Source: Dictyostelium firmibasis
Lineage: Eukaryota > Evosea > Eumycetozoa > Dictyosteliales > Dictyosteliaceae
DNA length: 64,000 bases
Assembly (NCBI GenBank): GCA_036169595.1
Contig: CM069765.1
Coordinates: 205,001 to 269,000, forward strand
Direction of reading: 5' to 3'
Translations under genes and position numbers: made by a program
In this document: positions 1 to 21,723 of the stretch, in pieces
Position numbering within the stretch: position 1 is the first letter of the stretch
How the letters are laid out: each line of letters begins with the position of its first letter
The notes under the pieces: generated by a model
Seen by the model: the letters and a program-made list of their open reading frames with translations, nothing else
The model's database searches: none
Told to the model about the DNA's origin: nothing

Positions 1-1
1 T

Positions 2-124
2 CGTATAATCCTATGTTTTAGATGTGTAATTAAAGCTAAAAAAATTAAAAATCAAAAAATTTTACAAGAAGATTTAAATTTAAAAAGAAAAGCTTCAACT
101 TTAAATCTAACAGTTCATTCTTAA
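2..124 (+). CDS. 3' end of an unidentified gene (partial)
   Basis: An open frame enters from the left edge and runs about 40 codons to a TAA at 122-124. The visible C-terminus is basic and polar, opening CFRCVIKAKKIKNQK and ending LNLTVHS. Asn/Lys-rich codon use and the T/A-rich sequence after the stop fit the last exon of a host gene that converges on the minus-strand gene ending at 214. Too little is visible to assign a family. Confidence 0.55.
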   Translation, partial: RIILCFRCVIKAKKIKNQKILQEDLNLKRKASTLNLTVHS

Positions 125-213
125 CTTTTGGAGAAAAAAAAAAAAAAAAAAAAAAAAAAGAATACAATAAAATAAAAAAATAATTAAAAATTTAAAAAAT
201 TAATTTTATTATT

Positions 214-792
214 TTATAAATTATCTAATTCAATTTCTAGTTTAAATAATTTTTCATTTAATTGTTCAATTTGATACAATAATTCAGTTTCTTTTTTAAT
301 TAGATAATCTTTTCTTTTAACGAAATCATCGTCACCAATGAATTTTACCCATTCTTTAGAGTTTGCAACCAAAGAGTCTAATCTAGTTGTGATTTTTTCA
401 TATTCCAATTGTTTAATTGATTTCTCTTCCTCCAATTCCTTTTTGTCATCTTTTAGATCCTTCTTTTTGAAATATTTTTCAATGGCATCACGTTGAAGTT
501 TTAACCTTTGATCCATGAATAATATTTGCACTGCATATAGAATACGTGGTGATGAAAAACAAACCAAATTGTAGAATGTACTATTTGGAATTTGAGTTGC
601 CGTTACAACTGAATCACTTAAATCCGTACCATCACTAACTACAGTACGTTGATCAACAATTGGTACACTGTTATCAACTATATGATTAATTGGATCAACT
701 AATAGACAATCATTTTCAACATTTACTAATTCAATAGATGGTGATGGTATTAAATCAATAATTTCTTGTTTTGGTGGTTCTTGTTGTTTTTT

Positions 793-830
<38 letters not shown>

Positions 831-1871
831 GAAACAATTGTTTTTGATTATCTTGTTTTTTAAATTGTTTTTGATTACCACTAATACTACCACTTCCATC
901 TCTTGCCATAGCTTGTTGTTCAATGATTGTACCAACTAAAAAGTAGATGATATTATCTTGAAAGTAAGAGTCCATCTCTTCTGGTTGTTCATCGAATACC
1001 TCTTGAATTAGATCACTTACACGAACTATGTGTTGCTCTGATAGTATCTCTAACATTCTCCAAAATCTTTTATACTTTTCAAAGATTTGAGTTTTAATCG
1101 TATCGTTATCGGATGCATTTGCTTTCTGATACATAGAGTCAACCAATGAAGCTAACTTTTGAATTGATTCAGCAATGAATAAATCTACCAAGTAATGAAA
1201 GTTTTCACCCCTTTTAACCAATCCTGATATTAAATCAATATCTCTCATTTGACCACCAAATATTGATATCATAGTTTCAATCTCTTCATTGGTTAAACAA
1301 TAGTTACCATTAACTACATCATTACCACCACTATTTAATCGTACACTAATTAGATTATTACCATTCTTATTTTGTGCCATCAAATCATTATTTAATCTCT
1401 TCTCGTTATTTGGATAATCGGCCATTCTAGTATGTGATGATTCATCATTAAATACTAAATGTAAATATTTTCTAACTTCTGATTTAGTTGGAAAGTTTAT
1501 ATTATATACAAATCTTCTTTTTTTAAAATTTGAATCTTATTTTTATTATTAAAAATAAAAAAAAAGGTGATAAAAAATTAATAATCATTGGTTTTTTTCA
1601 ATTTTTAAATTATTATTATTATTAATAATTACATACTTGAATCTAAATGAAAATGAACAAATTGTGAAGATGTTAAAAATACAATATTTGCTAATTTATT
1701 ATCAGTTACAGATAAACACCAATCTAAAAATCTTGTAAAATTTTCAGAAGTTGGTAATGCTTCGATATTTGAAATTGTAATTAATGGTGTAATATTAAAT
1801 GTTTCTTTAATTTTAATTAATGCTTGAAATACTGTATCTAATCCTTGAACAATCTCTTGAACATTAAGTTC

Positions 1872-1907
<36 letters not shown>

Positions 1908-2736
1908 CTTTGGTTATTATTTGTTTTTAATTTTTTATTATTTAATTATTATACATACTTTGTTTTTTTTCAGCTTTTAAAAATAATGAAGAGATTGGAT
2001 CACTTGATGGTAATAAATAACCTAATCTACCTAAAAAAGATAACAATAATTCATCACCTGTCATGACAGCATTCTTCCTCATATCAACTAAAATTGACAT
2101 TTGACGTGATGATAATACTCTTCTAACAATATGAGATTTACCACAACCTTCAGGACCAACTATAACAATTGGTCCTAATGGTGGTGATGATAAGAATGAA
2201 TTTAAATAATTAACTTCCTTCTCACGATTGAATGAAATGTTTGAATGAAAAGTTTGATCTTTAGATGTTAATGATAAAATATCCATATCATCTGATCCAT
2301 TCTTAAACATTTGTATAATCCTTTGAATTTGTCTAGGTTGCCATCTTCTTGCGAAATACATTATACCAACAATTGAAAAACCCATTAAAAACTATTGTTT
2401 TTTTTTTTTTTTTATAAAATTAATAATAAAAAAATTAACAATAAAATATAAATATTTTTTAAAATAAAATAAAAACATTACTCTAAAACCCCATGACCCG
2501 AAATATCTTTTTCCTCCATTAACGGTATTATTAAAACAATCAATATTATTATTATTATTATTTATTATAGAATAAGAAGATATCATAGTTTTTTTGGTTT
2601 TTTCATTATTGTTTTTCAGAATTAACTCTTTTTTTTTTAGCATCAAACCATTGTAACTAATATTGTTGGTGGAATTAATATATGATGTTTGTGATGGAGG
2701 TTTTTTTAATAGGTTTTTACTAAAAGCAGACAACAT
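214..2736 (-). CDS. P-loop (AAA-type) ATPase with N-terminal membrane anchor, probably mitochondrial
   Basis: Four exons can be joined in frame: 2736-2482, 2391-1959, 1870-1637 and 1535-214, about 747 aa. The splice sites are GTAATG, GTATGT and GTATGT donors with AG acceptors. The N-terminus (MLSAFSKNLLKKP) is basic and Ser-rich, like a mitochondrial presequence. A hydrophobic segment (FLMGFSIVGIMYFA) spans the first splice junction. A Walker A motif (VGPEGCGKSH) follows in exon 2, and exon 3 holds a sensor-like stretch (NIVFLTSSQFVHFHL). The C-terminal half carries a poly-Gln tract and ends in a Glu/Lys-rich coiled coil (KELEEEKSIKQLEYEK). The layout resembles inner-membrane AAA proteins of the Yme2/RNA12 type, but that assignment is an inference from layout only. 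Confidence 0.75.
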
Positions 2737-2841
2737 TGTGTGAATGTTTTAATGTCCTTTTTTTTGTATTTCTAAGGTGGTTTATAAATTATTAAGGGAA
2801 TTTTTAAAATAAAATTAAGAAATTATGAAATTATTTAAGTG

Positions 2842-2916
<75 letters not shown>

Positions 2917-3187
2917 TTTGTAAAGGGAAATTATTTGAAATTGCCATTTCACCTGGTAACTTTAAAAATAGTCTAAATGTTTCATTTCAAACAATAATAC
3001 AACTTTTACCAATAAATTCCATTAATAGTGAAACCTTATCTAAAATAAAAACAAATTAAACTTTTAACCCATTTAATTAAAAATTATTTTTTCCACCAGT
3101 GTTTCTGTTTAAACAAAGAAAAAAATAAAATAAAATAAAAAAATCATCAAATTTTGGTACGAATATGATGTTATAAACAAATTTTAT
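2737..3187. other. Intergenic spacer with long poly(A)
   Basis: This 450-bp spacer lies between the start of the ATPase gene and the end of the membrane-protein gene, both on the minus strand. It holds one exceptionally long A run of about 60 bases (roughly 2849-2910). I see no RNA gene or conserved motif. Confidence 0.6.
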
Positions 3188-5704
<2,517 letters not shown>

Positions 5705-6180
5705 GGTATCGTATTAATATTTTCTTTTTTTTATTTTATTACTTATTATTACTTGAATTTTTTAATTTTACATTCATATATATATAAAATTATTTTTTAT
5801 AATTAAAAAAAAAAAATTTATTATTTACATCACCCACACTAATAATAAAATTAATTATTTGTTTGTGTCAATTCAAAAAAAAAAAAATAAAAAAAAATAA
5901 AAAAAATAAAAAAAATAAAAATTTATATTTTTTTAATTTTTTTAATTTTAAAAAAAAAAAAACTTTATATATTTTTTAAATTTTATTTTTAACCAGGTAG
6001 TCCGTTTATTTTCAAAACCTTTTCAAAGCTCGCAAAAAAAAAAAAAAAAATGAAAAAATGAAAATTAGGGTTGAATATCGTCGTGAAAAACAACCATGCA
6101 TTTCAATATTTTTTTTTATTTTTTTTTTTTTTATTTTAAAAAAAAAAAAATTTAAAACGAAGAACAACAATTTTAATTTT
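5705..6180. other. Intergenic spacer, possible CA-rich promoter element
   Basis: This is the upstream region of the membrane-protein gene. It is almost entirely A/T except for a CACCCACAC motif at about 5830-5840. That motif resembles the reverse complement of the G-box/CA-rich elements bound by G-box factor in Dictyostelium developmental promoters. A small GC-richer patch lies at 5994-6030. No RNA gene is seen. Confidence 0.35.
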
Positions 6181-10347
<4,167 letters not shown>

Positions 10348-10783
10348 TTTATTTTATATTATTTTTATTTACTATTATTTACTATAATTTTATATTTATT
10401 ATAATATTTTTTTTTTTTTGATTATTTAGTTTTTTAATACTATATAATATAGAAATTTTTTTTTTTTTTTCAAAACAATTACATTATTGTATATTTTTAT
10501 TTATTTTTTTTTGTATTTTTTATTTTTTATTTTTTAAATTAAATTTATATTGGTGAGTGTGGGGTCTGATAAAAAAAAAATAAAAAATAAAAAAAAACCT
10601 TATTTGTTTATTTTTTTAATTATTTAAATTTTTTTTTTTTTTATTTTTTTGTTATTATTTTTTTTTTTATATGCGATCTGCTATCAATTTGTAAATAGAA
10701 AATACAATTTTTAAAGTTAATTTAATATTAAATAAAAAAAAAAAAAAAGCAGTGCGAGTTGAAATTGTGTGTGTGTGAGTGTT

Positions 10784-10826
<43 letters not shown>

Positions 10827-11222
10827 ATGTTTTTAATTCAAAAATAATTAAATTATTTTGCGACTTACCATATTTATAAAAAAAACTCAATTTGTTAAAA
10901 AAATACAAAATAAAATTATTTGAATATTGTAATTTTTATTTTTAACAAATTGTATTTTTTTATTAGTTTTTGAATGATTTATTGTTAGATGAAGGGGGTG
11001 AATTTATTTTTAAAGCATCAAACTGTTTTTTTTTTTTTTCTTAATGTTAACTGCACCACCCACTCCAACTCTATCTACCACCATTTTACTATTTTATATA
11101 AACTTTTTTTTTTTTTTTTTTTTTCCAAATTTAACAAATTATTTGTTCTCATCCCTAGTGCTCTCTGTGCATCTCAATCTCATGTTTTTTTTCAGATAAA
11201 CTTTTTTTTTTTATTTTTAAAT
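10348..11222. other. Intergenic spacer with two GT-rich boxes
   Basis: This is the upstream region of the F-box gene and downstream region of the Mediator gene. It is mostly A/T homopolymer. Two GT-rich patches stand out: TGGTGAGTGTGGGGTC at about 10551-10566 and a GTGTGTGTGAGTG run at about 10767-10780. Both resemble G-boxes of Dictyostelium developmental promoters. Small unsupported open frames occur around 10989-11354, but they overlap the Mediator gene antisense and have no coding character. Confidence 0.35.
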
Positions 11223-12701
11223 TTATTGATTTGGGGGATTAAAATTTGTTGGATTTTGAACTCTGAAATTATTTGTTTGAAAATTATGAAATTGGTTTTG
11301 AATTGGTTGATTTTGTGGTTGTTGATGTTGTTGAAGGTGTTGTTGTTGTTGTAAAAGTTGTTGTTGTAATTGAGCTTGTTGTAGTTGCTGTTGATGTTGT
11401 TGTTGTTGTAACATTTGTTGTTGTAGTTGAGCTTGTTGTTGGGGAGTCAAATGTTGTTGTTGTAATTGTTGTTGTTGTAATTGTTGTATTTGAAATTGTT
11501 GTTGTAATTGTTGTAATTGAATTTGTTGTTGAATTGTTGATGTTCCACTATTGGCATTGGCGACATTGATTGCTGACGGTTTGAATTGACTATTTATTGG
11601 TGATTGATTTTGATTAGGTAGTGAAGTTGTATTTGGTAAAACCTGTTGCACCATTTGTACAATTGATTGTTGTGGTTGAATATGTATTGTTGGTTGTGCT
11701 ATTGGTTTATTTGTTGCTATTGGAACTTGTTTAGATGTAACTTGTGTTTGTGGTTGTTGTGGTGAAGCTACTTGTTTATAGGTAGTGGGAGTTGGTGTGG
11801 TTATAGTTGCTGTTGCTGTTGTTGTAGAAGATGGTGTTCCTACATTGTTATTGGTATTTGGTGAATTTACATATTGTTGTACATTTGGTGGTGAAGTTCT
11901 AGTATTGGCAGCATTTACACTAGTTGGTGGTGTTGGTACATTATGATGTATACCACCTGGTGATGGTGAATTAATTACAATTGATGATGATGGTGTATTA
12001 CCTGTATGTGATGTTGTAGATGATGACCCAGCAGGTATTTTATATAATGGTTGTTGTTGTTGTTGTTGTTGTTGATGTTGATGGTGTTGTTGTTGAGAAT
12101 TTAATAGTCTTTGTTGTTGTTGAAGAGCATTTAGAGTTGCTTGTTGTTGTTGTTGTTGTGCTAATTGTTGTTGAGGATTAATTTTAATACCAGATCCTAA
12201 CATTGTTATGGAGAGGATATCTTTGAGGATAGCGGTATCATGTGATGCTGATGGTTTAGTTAATTTATGTTTACTGATTTGTTGAATTTTATTCTCAAAT
12301 TCTTGATCTACCTTATCTATTCTATCGTTGAACGATTTTATGTGTAATTTTAGTGGTGGAATATTCTCCTCTTGATTACCAGGGTCGTAGTATGTAGAAT
12401 TCTTTGAAACATATTGATTGATTATATCACGATCTTTAGTTTCCAACTCTGGTGATAATTTAGTTCTCAATAGATTAGGTATTAAATTTGGATCACCTGT
12501 AACTTGTTCAGGAAATACTGCAACACTATCATATATATTATTAACTTCTCTAACCAATGAACCATATTCACCTGATAACACCACAAAATGTCCTAATACA
12601 TCTTCCCACTTTCCTGTTGATGTTGTCAATAATAAATTTCTAATATCTTCTGCTTTTGCTTTGATAGAATCTAAATTTGAATTTATATCAACTCCATTCA
12701 T
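11223..12701 (-). CDS. med8: Mediator of RNA polymerase II transcription subunit 8
   Basis: A single 492-aa frame. Residues 1-150 match the Med8 pattern: an N-terminal helical region (LDSIKAKAEDIRNLLL), a tryptophan-containing helix (GKWEDVLGHFVVLSGEYGSL) and the diagnostic PNLIPNLLRTKLSPELE. Med8 is a head-module subunit of Mediator that binds Med18/Med20 and TBP-linked contacts in the nucleus. From about residue 170 to the end the protein is a Gln-, Thr- and Pro-rich low-complexity tail, far longer than in animals or yeast but typical for Dictyostelium. There are no introns. The start at 12701 is favoured because the conserved block begins within 10 residues of it. Confidence 0.85.
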   Translation of the reverse strand: MNGVDINSNLDSIKAKAEDIRNLLLTTSTGKWEDVLGHFVVLSGEYGSLVREVNNIYDSVAVFPEQVTGDPNLIPNLLRTKLSPELETKDRDIINQYVSKNSTYYDPGNQEENIPPLKLHIKSFNDRIDKVDQEFENKIQQISKHKLTKPSASHDTAILKDILSITMLGSGIKINPQQQLAQQQQQQATLNALQQQQRLLNSQQQHHQHQQQQQQQQPLYKIPAGSSSTTSHTGNTPSSSIVINSPSPGGIHHNVPTPPTSVNAANTRTSPPNVQQYVNSPNTNNNVGTPSSTTTATATITTPTPTTYKQVASPQQPQTQVTSKQVPIATNKPIAQPTIHIQPQQSIVQMVQQVLPNTTSLPNQNQSPINSQFKPSAINVANANSGTSTIQQQIQLQQLQQQFQIQQLQQQQLQQQHLTPQQQAQLQQQMLQQQQHQQQLQQAQLQQQLLQQQQHLQQHQQPQNQPIQNQFHNFQTNNFRVQNPTNFNPPNQ

Positions 12702-12851
12702 TTCTTTATTTATTTTTTAATCGAAAAAAAAATAAAAAAAATAAAAAATAAAGTTAAAAAAAGAAAAGGGAAAAAAAAAAATATGTTTGGTTATGTTATT
12801 AAAAAAAAAAAATGGATTCTGAAATTAAAAATAAAAAAATGAAAAATTTAA

Positions 12852-12889
<38 letters not shown>

Positions 12890-13692
12890 TTGGTTGGGGA
12901 GGAAAAATAAGCTAATATGTCAAACGATTTATTTTTTTTTTTTTTTTTAATTTCTAAACCCTTTTAAAAAAAGTCAATTGATCAAAGCTAATTAGAGAAA
13001 ACAATTATTTAAAAAAGTTAATAATTCAAATTTGGTAATTTTTTTTATATTTTTTTTTAAACAAAATATTAAAAAAAAAAAAGATAAAAAATATATTATA
13101 GGTTAATTTAGATTATTGAAATAAAGGCTTTTATAAATAATTTTCCTTTTGAATTCAATAAAACTGATGTTTATTGTTAATACCTTTTTTTTATTATTTT
13201 TATTTTTTTTTTCAAAAAAAATTTAAAATCTATTAAAAAAAACCATTTCTAAATTTTGTAGATTTATGATAAAATGGGTATGTGTGTGTGCCATCATACC
13301 CCACAGGGGTTTACCCCTAATATTTCATTGTATATATATAGTGGTTCATATTCACTTTTTGTTTTTTTTTTTTTCTTTTCATTTCATTTTTTTTATTTAT
13401 TTTTTATCATAATAAATCAAATTTCTCTCTATTTTTGTTTGTGTGTCTATTAAATAATTTTATTTTTTTTTATTTATTTTTTTTATTTTTTAATATTCTT
13501 TTTTTTTTTTTGTTATTATTACTATTATTATTATATTATTATTATTATTTTTTTTTTTATAATTCCAGTCTACAAATTAAAAAAATATAAATTAAATAAT
13601 AAAAAAAAAAAAAAAATTTAATTAAATAATATTTGTCTATAAAAACAGAAAAATACACTTGGTATACACACACATACACACACACACACACA
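12702..13692. other. Divergent intergenic region with GC-richer hairpins and CA repeat
   Basis: This roughly 1-kb A/T spacer separates two divergently transcribed genes (med8 to the left, an unknown gene to the right). A GC-richer patch at 13274-13320 holds two perfect hairpins: GGGTATG (13276-13282) pairs with CATACCC (13295-13301), and AGGGGT (13305-13310) pairs with ACCCCT (13313-13318). The GTATGTGTGTGTG stretch inside the first resembles a G-box. A (CA)n microsatellite (about 13669-13691) forms the 5' leader immediately before the ATG at 13693. Confidence 0.4.
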
Positions 13693-15390
<1,698 letters not shown>

Positions 15391-15447
15391 ATAAATATTA
15401 CAATTATTTTTTCAATTTTTTTTTTTATTTTTATTTTTAATTTTGAT

Positions 15448-16306
15448 TTAAAATGTATAAGAATTAATTTGTTCATTAGTTAATTCAGAACATGAATGAG
15501 TTTTATTATTTTGGAGATCCATTTCATTTCTAAAGATTGATGAATATTGTGGATTATTTGAAATTTGTAATTTTGTAGCAATGGTTGGACTTTGAATTGG
15601 TTCGATGATTGATTTTTGAGCATTTTTAAACTTTGAATTGATCCATTTACATAATTGAACTTGTCTTGAAACATCATTCTCTATTGAACCTTCCAATGCA
15701 ACAAACGAAACATTAGATGGAATTGGTTGTGTCGGACATTCCTTTTTTATCTCGTTCTTTAAATTCTCTAAAAATAATTTACTATTACCTGTACAATGAA
15801 CGTATACAATGTAAACTGGTTTACCTTTCCAATATTCTTTTATTAATTTCTCTAATCCATCTAAATATAAATAACCAGACCATAGTTTTATTGGGTCAAA
15901 TACAAATTGCTCTTTAAATTCATGATCTATAAATTTACCAGTATAAACTTTACCACTATCAATACTATGTGAATTGATTGATATTATTAATGGGCCATCA
16001 TAGTTTTTATTGTTTTTTAAAAAAATCTTTAATGTTTCATTTAATGCTCCTGTTGAATTTCCTAAAAAAATAAAAAATAAAAAAATAAAAAATAAATAAA
16101 TAAATAAAACCAAAAAAATTAGATAATAAAAAAATAATTAGTAAAATATTCATTAAATTTAAAAAATATATTTATATACCTAAATAGATTTCTGGAACAG
16201 CAATATTTGAATATTTTTCTATTTCCGATAATGCATTAAATTGCTCTCTTTCTTCAATAATTAATTTTATTGGGCTAATACTATAAAATAATGGTTTACG
16301 ATCCAT
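15448..16306 (-). CDS. Small globular protein of unknown function
   Basis: Two exons, 16306-16180 and 16061-15448, give about 246 aa. The donor is GGTATA and the acceptor TTTTAG, joining VPEIYLG to NSTGALNETLK. The protein starts MDRKPLFYSISPIKLIIEER. It contains an alternating hydrophobic pattern (GPLIISINSHSID, then GKPVYIVYVHCTGNSKLF) suggesting an alpha/beta fold. The ISINSHS and YVHCTGN strands recall caspase-like or CHAT folds, but that is only a pattern impression. Unlike its neighbours it has no homopolymer tracts. No signal peptide or TM. Confidence 0.65.
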
Positions 16307-16736
16307 TCTGTTAATATATATAATTTATTTAATTTTTTTAAGAATATATTTAAATTTATTTAAAAATAAAAATAAAAATGAAAATAATAATAAAGAAGAT
16401 CCAAAAAAAAAAAATAAAAATAAAAAATAAAAAATAAAAAATAAAAATTATTAAAATAAAAAGAATTCGAATAGGTTTTTTCCTTTTTAAAATTTTTCTA
16501 TTTTTTTTTTATTTTTTTAATTTTTTTAATTTTAATAATTATTTTATAAATGAAGACAGGAATTTATATAAATTGCTGTCTACTTTTTTTTTTTTTTTCC
16601 AATAATGCAAAATAATATAAAAATAATATGATTTTTTTAATTTATAATAAAAAAATTAAAATTTTATTTAATAATTTTGAAATTAATTTTTTTTTATTTA
16701 ATTTTTTTTTATTATTTTTTTTTAAAAAAAAACAAA
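16307..16736. other. Divergent promoter region
   Basis: This 430-bp A/T-rich spacer lies between two divergently transcribed genes. It is made of AAAAAT and T-run repeats. I see no GC-rich box, RNA gene or repeat shared with other parts of the window. Confidence 0.5.
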
Positions 16737-18300
<1,564 letters not shown>

Positions 18301-18690
18301 TCATATTTAAAATCCAATATATTATTTTTCAGTGGTGTATTATTATTATGTGGCGTAAATAATTTTTTTTTTTTAAATAAATAATTTTATTAATTTTTTT
18401 CTCACCTAAAATTTGATATCCCAATTTAGGATATTGTAAAATAAATATAAACTACAAATTGGTATGACTTAGAAAGGTTTTTTTTGATCTGCTATTTTTA
18501 GGAAAGCTTTTAAAAAATTGCCATTTATTTTTCTTTATTATAATTATATATTTTTGTAAGTATCAAACTGTTCCAAACACCAAAAAAAAAAAAAAAAATA
18601 CAAATACTACAAATACCACTTACTCAAAAATAGAAGGTAAAAAAAAAATTTAAATGCACTTTTTTTTTCTACACTGCCACCACTCTCTTG

Positions 18691-18989
18691 CACACCCACA
18701 CCAACACACTTAAACCCACACCTAAACACTATCAGTTAGTATTTATCATTTTTATATCTATTAAAAAACAGTCACACTCACCCACTTTTATTATTTTACC
18801 ACCATGAGTGAATGAAAAAAAAAAAATGAATGATATATATACTACTCTAATATATTCTTTTTTTTTTTTTTTTTTTTTCATAATAACACACAATGATTTA
18901 TATATAAAAAAATAAAAATAAAAAATAAATAAAAAAATAAAAGTAAAAATAATAACAACAACAATAACAACAAAACACACCCACTCCCA
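18691..18989 (+). promoter_or_regulatory. CA-rich (reverse G-box) elements upstream of the beta-helix gene
   Basis: Within an otherwise A/T spacer (18301-19248) there are three C/A-rich patches: CACACCCACACC and AAACCCACACC at 18691-18722, CACACTCACCCAC at 18772-18784, and ACACACCCACTCCC at 18975-18988. In Dictyostelium, CA-rich elements and G-boxes are the known binding sites of G-box factor in cAMP-induced developmental genes. Their density and position 260-560 bp before the ATG at 19249 suggest developmental control of that surface protein. This is an inference from motif resemblance. Confidence 0.4.
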
Positions 18990-19248
18990 ACATCACAATT
19001 GTATTTAATAAATAAATAATTTTATAAATAATTTTTAATATTTTTAATAATATTATTTTTTTAATTTAATATTTTTTAAAAATAATTAAAAAAAAAAAAA
19101 TTAAAAGCTCTAATATTAAAAAAATTATAATTGTTAATTTATATTCGTATTACTTATAATTATATTAATTGATTAATCAAAATATTAAAAAAATAAATAA
19201 AAAAATTAACTCTTTATAAAAAAAAAAAAAAAAATAAAAAAAAAAAAA

Positions 19249-21357
19249 ATGAAAATAAATAAATTATTGATTTTATTTATTTTTACAATATTTTTAACAT
19301 TAGTATTATCAGATTCACCATTTGATGTGCCAACTGTAACTCCATCAACACCTAATTCAAACGAAAATGAAACTACACCAACACAAACACCAACACCAAC
19401 AACACCAATACCAACAGAAACACCAACACCAACACCAACAATAACAACACCACCACCAAATCCATATGCTGATGGTAAAATGAAAATTCTAATTAATAGT
19501 CAATCAAATGTGAACTATACATCATCAGAGTGTGGTGATGAAATTACACCATGTAAAGGAATTGTTGATGGATTTCAAAAGTTTAAACGTTTTAAGAGTA
19601 ATAATTCTGGTATTCCAATATCGTTATTAGAGTTTTTAATTATGCCAGGTCAGTATGGTAAAGATAGTTTCCAAGAGTTAGCAACAAAGTTAAACCTCTA
19701 TGAATTGAATGTAAACATCTCTTTCGTTGGTATCAATGGTCTCCAAAGTGTTGAATTCATTGGTACCGGATTAATCGAACCATTCATTTTCATCTCTGCA
19801 CAAGTACCAATCAAATCAGTTGGTCTTATTAATAATGTTACATTCTCATTTGATAATATTATCTTTAGAGATTGTGAAAGATGTAAACTCATTGAAGTCT
19901 CTATAATTGATCCATCATTAGATCCAAATAATAGTTCTGAAATTAATGCCGCTATTCTCGCTTCAAATACAAGTGATCAACAAAATAGTAATAATGGTAT
20001 TGTCAGAGTTATATTTAAAAGAACAATAATTAAGAATATGATAAATGAAGATATTGATTCAATTACTACTCAAGTAAATAGACTCGGTTGGTTTGAAATG
20101 ATTTTTGAAGATAATTGTAAATTTGATTTTACATCTGGTTCAAATATTTTCAATATCAAAAATACCAAATTAATCTTTAGAAATCAATTCATTGTTTTGA
20201 GTGGTAGAGCTAATGAAGCCTTCATTAATGCCAAAGGTTGTTCAATTGATATCTCCAATTCATTCTTTAGTCAATATTTAACAAGAGAAGGTTTATTGTT
20301 TACCGTTGATTGCTCTGTAAATATATCAAATGTTCAATTTAGTAATAACTTTGGTACTTTCTCTTCGATCATTCATTATTCTGCCTCTAGAACCGATTTG
20401 AATATCACTGGTTGTTTCTTTCAAAATAATATGGTAACTAATAATGGTGGTAAAGGTGACTCAATCATTATCATAAAGAATGAAGGTAAAGAAACCGATA
20501 ACAACCATCATGGTGCAACACCAAAACAAGAGATAATCGATGTATCCAATCAACCAAACAAAGCATCGATTATAAATTGTACGTTCATTGAAAACAATAC
20601 TCCAAAATCATTGGATTCCGGTATCATTTGGGTTTACAATTCTATATTGTTAATTCAAGGTGGTGAATTCAATTCAAATCCAATCAATGATCATGGTCCA
20701 AGTGTTATCTCTCATCATTCAACCGTTGATATCAGATCAACAAAACTTATTAGTATGAATCCATCTAGAGAGAATGAATTCCCTTACATCGTTTCAAACT
20801 ATTCAAGTATTCGTGTCACTGAGATTCTATTGTCTCCAACCACTCAATTACCATTTAAATGTGAAAGTTCTTTGATTTTATTCGATTATGCTTCAAGTAT
20901 AAATGCTTCATTGTTTGTTTGTAACAATATTCACAGGGAGGAATTCAATAGTACCTATGCAAACATTGTCTCTGGTAATGATATCAACTCTTTCTCATGT
21001 GAAATTATTCAACTTGATCCAAATGTTCAACCACCTGCAAGAGCAACTCCAAAGGTTATCTGTTCAAATGAATCTCATACTTCCTATAAATATGATTTTA
21101 GATTAACAAAAGCTATCATTGCAATCATCGTTATCGCTTGTACTTTCCTCACTTTAATTCCCGTTGTTTTATTGGCAAATAAAATCTACAAAAACTTCTA
21201 TAGAGGTTATGCTCCACATGAAAGTGAAGAACCTGATCTTGAGGAATTTAGTATCAATAATCACACTGCAAATGGTGGTGGTAGAAATTTAAATGATGGT
21301 TTCCAAGATGTCTTATATGAAGATGAAACTCCTGCAAATAAATCATTATTAAAATAA
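19249..21357 (+). CDS. Type I surface protein with pectin-lyase-like beta-helix ectodomain
   Basis: A single 702-aa frame starting with a clear signal peptide (KLLILFIFTIFLTLVLSDS). A Thr/Pro-rich stalk-like region spans about residues 30-75. The ectodomain is repetitive, with many Asn-rich turns and short beta-strand repeats such as INCTFIENN, ITGCFFQNN and ISNVQFSNN. This is the signature of right-handed parallel beta-helices, and it carries numerous N-glycosylation sequons. A single TM (IIAIIVIACTFLTLIPVVLL, about residues 622-641) is followed by an acidic cytoplasmic tail of about 60 residues. The next gene encodes a shorter relative. The likely role is at the cell surface (adhesion or recognition); no catalytic residues can be identified by eye. 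Confidence 0.75.
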   Translation: MKINKLLILFIFTIFLTLVLSDSPFDVPTVTPSTPNSNENETTPTQTPTPTTPIPTETPTPTPTITTPPPNPYADGKMKILINSQSNVNYTSSECGDEITPCKGIVDGFQKFKRFKSNNSGIPISLLEFLIMPGQYGKDSFQELATKLNLYELNVNISFVGINGLQSVEFIGTGLIEPFIFISAQVPIKSVGLINNVTFSFDNIIFRDCERCKLIEVSIIDPSLDPNNSSEINAAILASNTSDQQNSNNGIVRVIFKRTIIKNMINEDIDSITTQVNRLGWFEMIFEDNCKFDFTSGSNIFNIKNTKLIFRNQFIVLSGRANEAFINAKGCSIDISNSFFSQYLTREGLLFTVDCSVNISNVQFSNNFGTFSSIIHYSASRTDLNITGCFFQNNMVTNNGGKGDSIIIIKNEGKETDNNHHGATPKQEIIDVSNQPNKASIINCTFIENNTPKSLDSGIIWVYNSILLIQGGEFNSNPINDHGPSVISHHSTVDIRSTKLISMNPSRENEFPYIVSNYSSIRVTEILLSPTTQLPFKCESSLILFDYASSINASLFVCNNIHREEFNSTYANIVSGNDINSFSCEIIQLDPNVQPPARATPKVICSNESHTSYKYDFRLTKAIIAIIVIACTFLTLIPVVLLANKIYKNFYRGYAPHESEEPDLEEFSINNHTANGGGRNLNDGFQDVLYEDETPANKSLLK

Positions 21358-21723
21358 AAATAATTACTAATAATAATAATAATAATAATAATAGTATTGA
21401 ATTTTTCTTAAATAATATAATAAAAAAAAAAAACTAAATTAATTTTTTAATATTATTTTTTTTTTTTCAAATTATCTGAATTTCTTTTTATTTTTTTAAA
21501 AATAATTATTATTCTCTTTTTTTATATATTATTTTAAAATAAATAAATAAAAAAACAAATATAAACAGAATAAAAAAAATATTAATAAATATTATTAAAT
21601 AAATACAATTAATTATTAAAAAAATTAAAATAAAAAAAAAAAAAAAAATGAAAGAAAAAATGATATAAATTATTTTTTTCTATATAATTTTTAATTTTAT
21701 TTTTTTAAAAAAATTTAATTAAA
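21358..21723. other. Spacer between the two beta-helix genes
   Basis: This 366-bp A/T-only spacer has a short (AAT)n run just after the stop codon of the first gene. It has no CA-rich boxes like those upstream of the first gene, and no other signal is seen. Confidence 0.5.

Noticed and set aside
13640-13692. Extending the 13693 gene upstream through the CA repeat
   Set aside because: The first ATG with a sensible coding start is 13693; upstream translation would be His/Thr repeat from the CA microsatellite.
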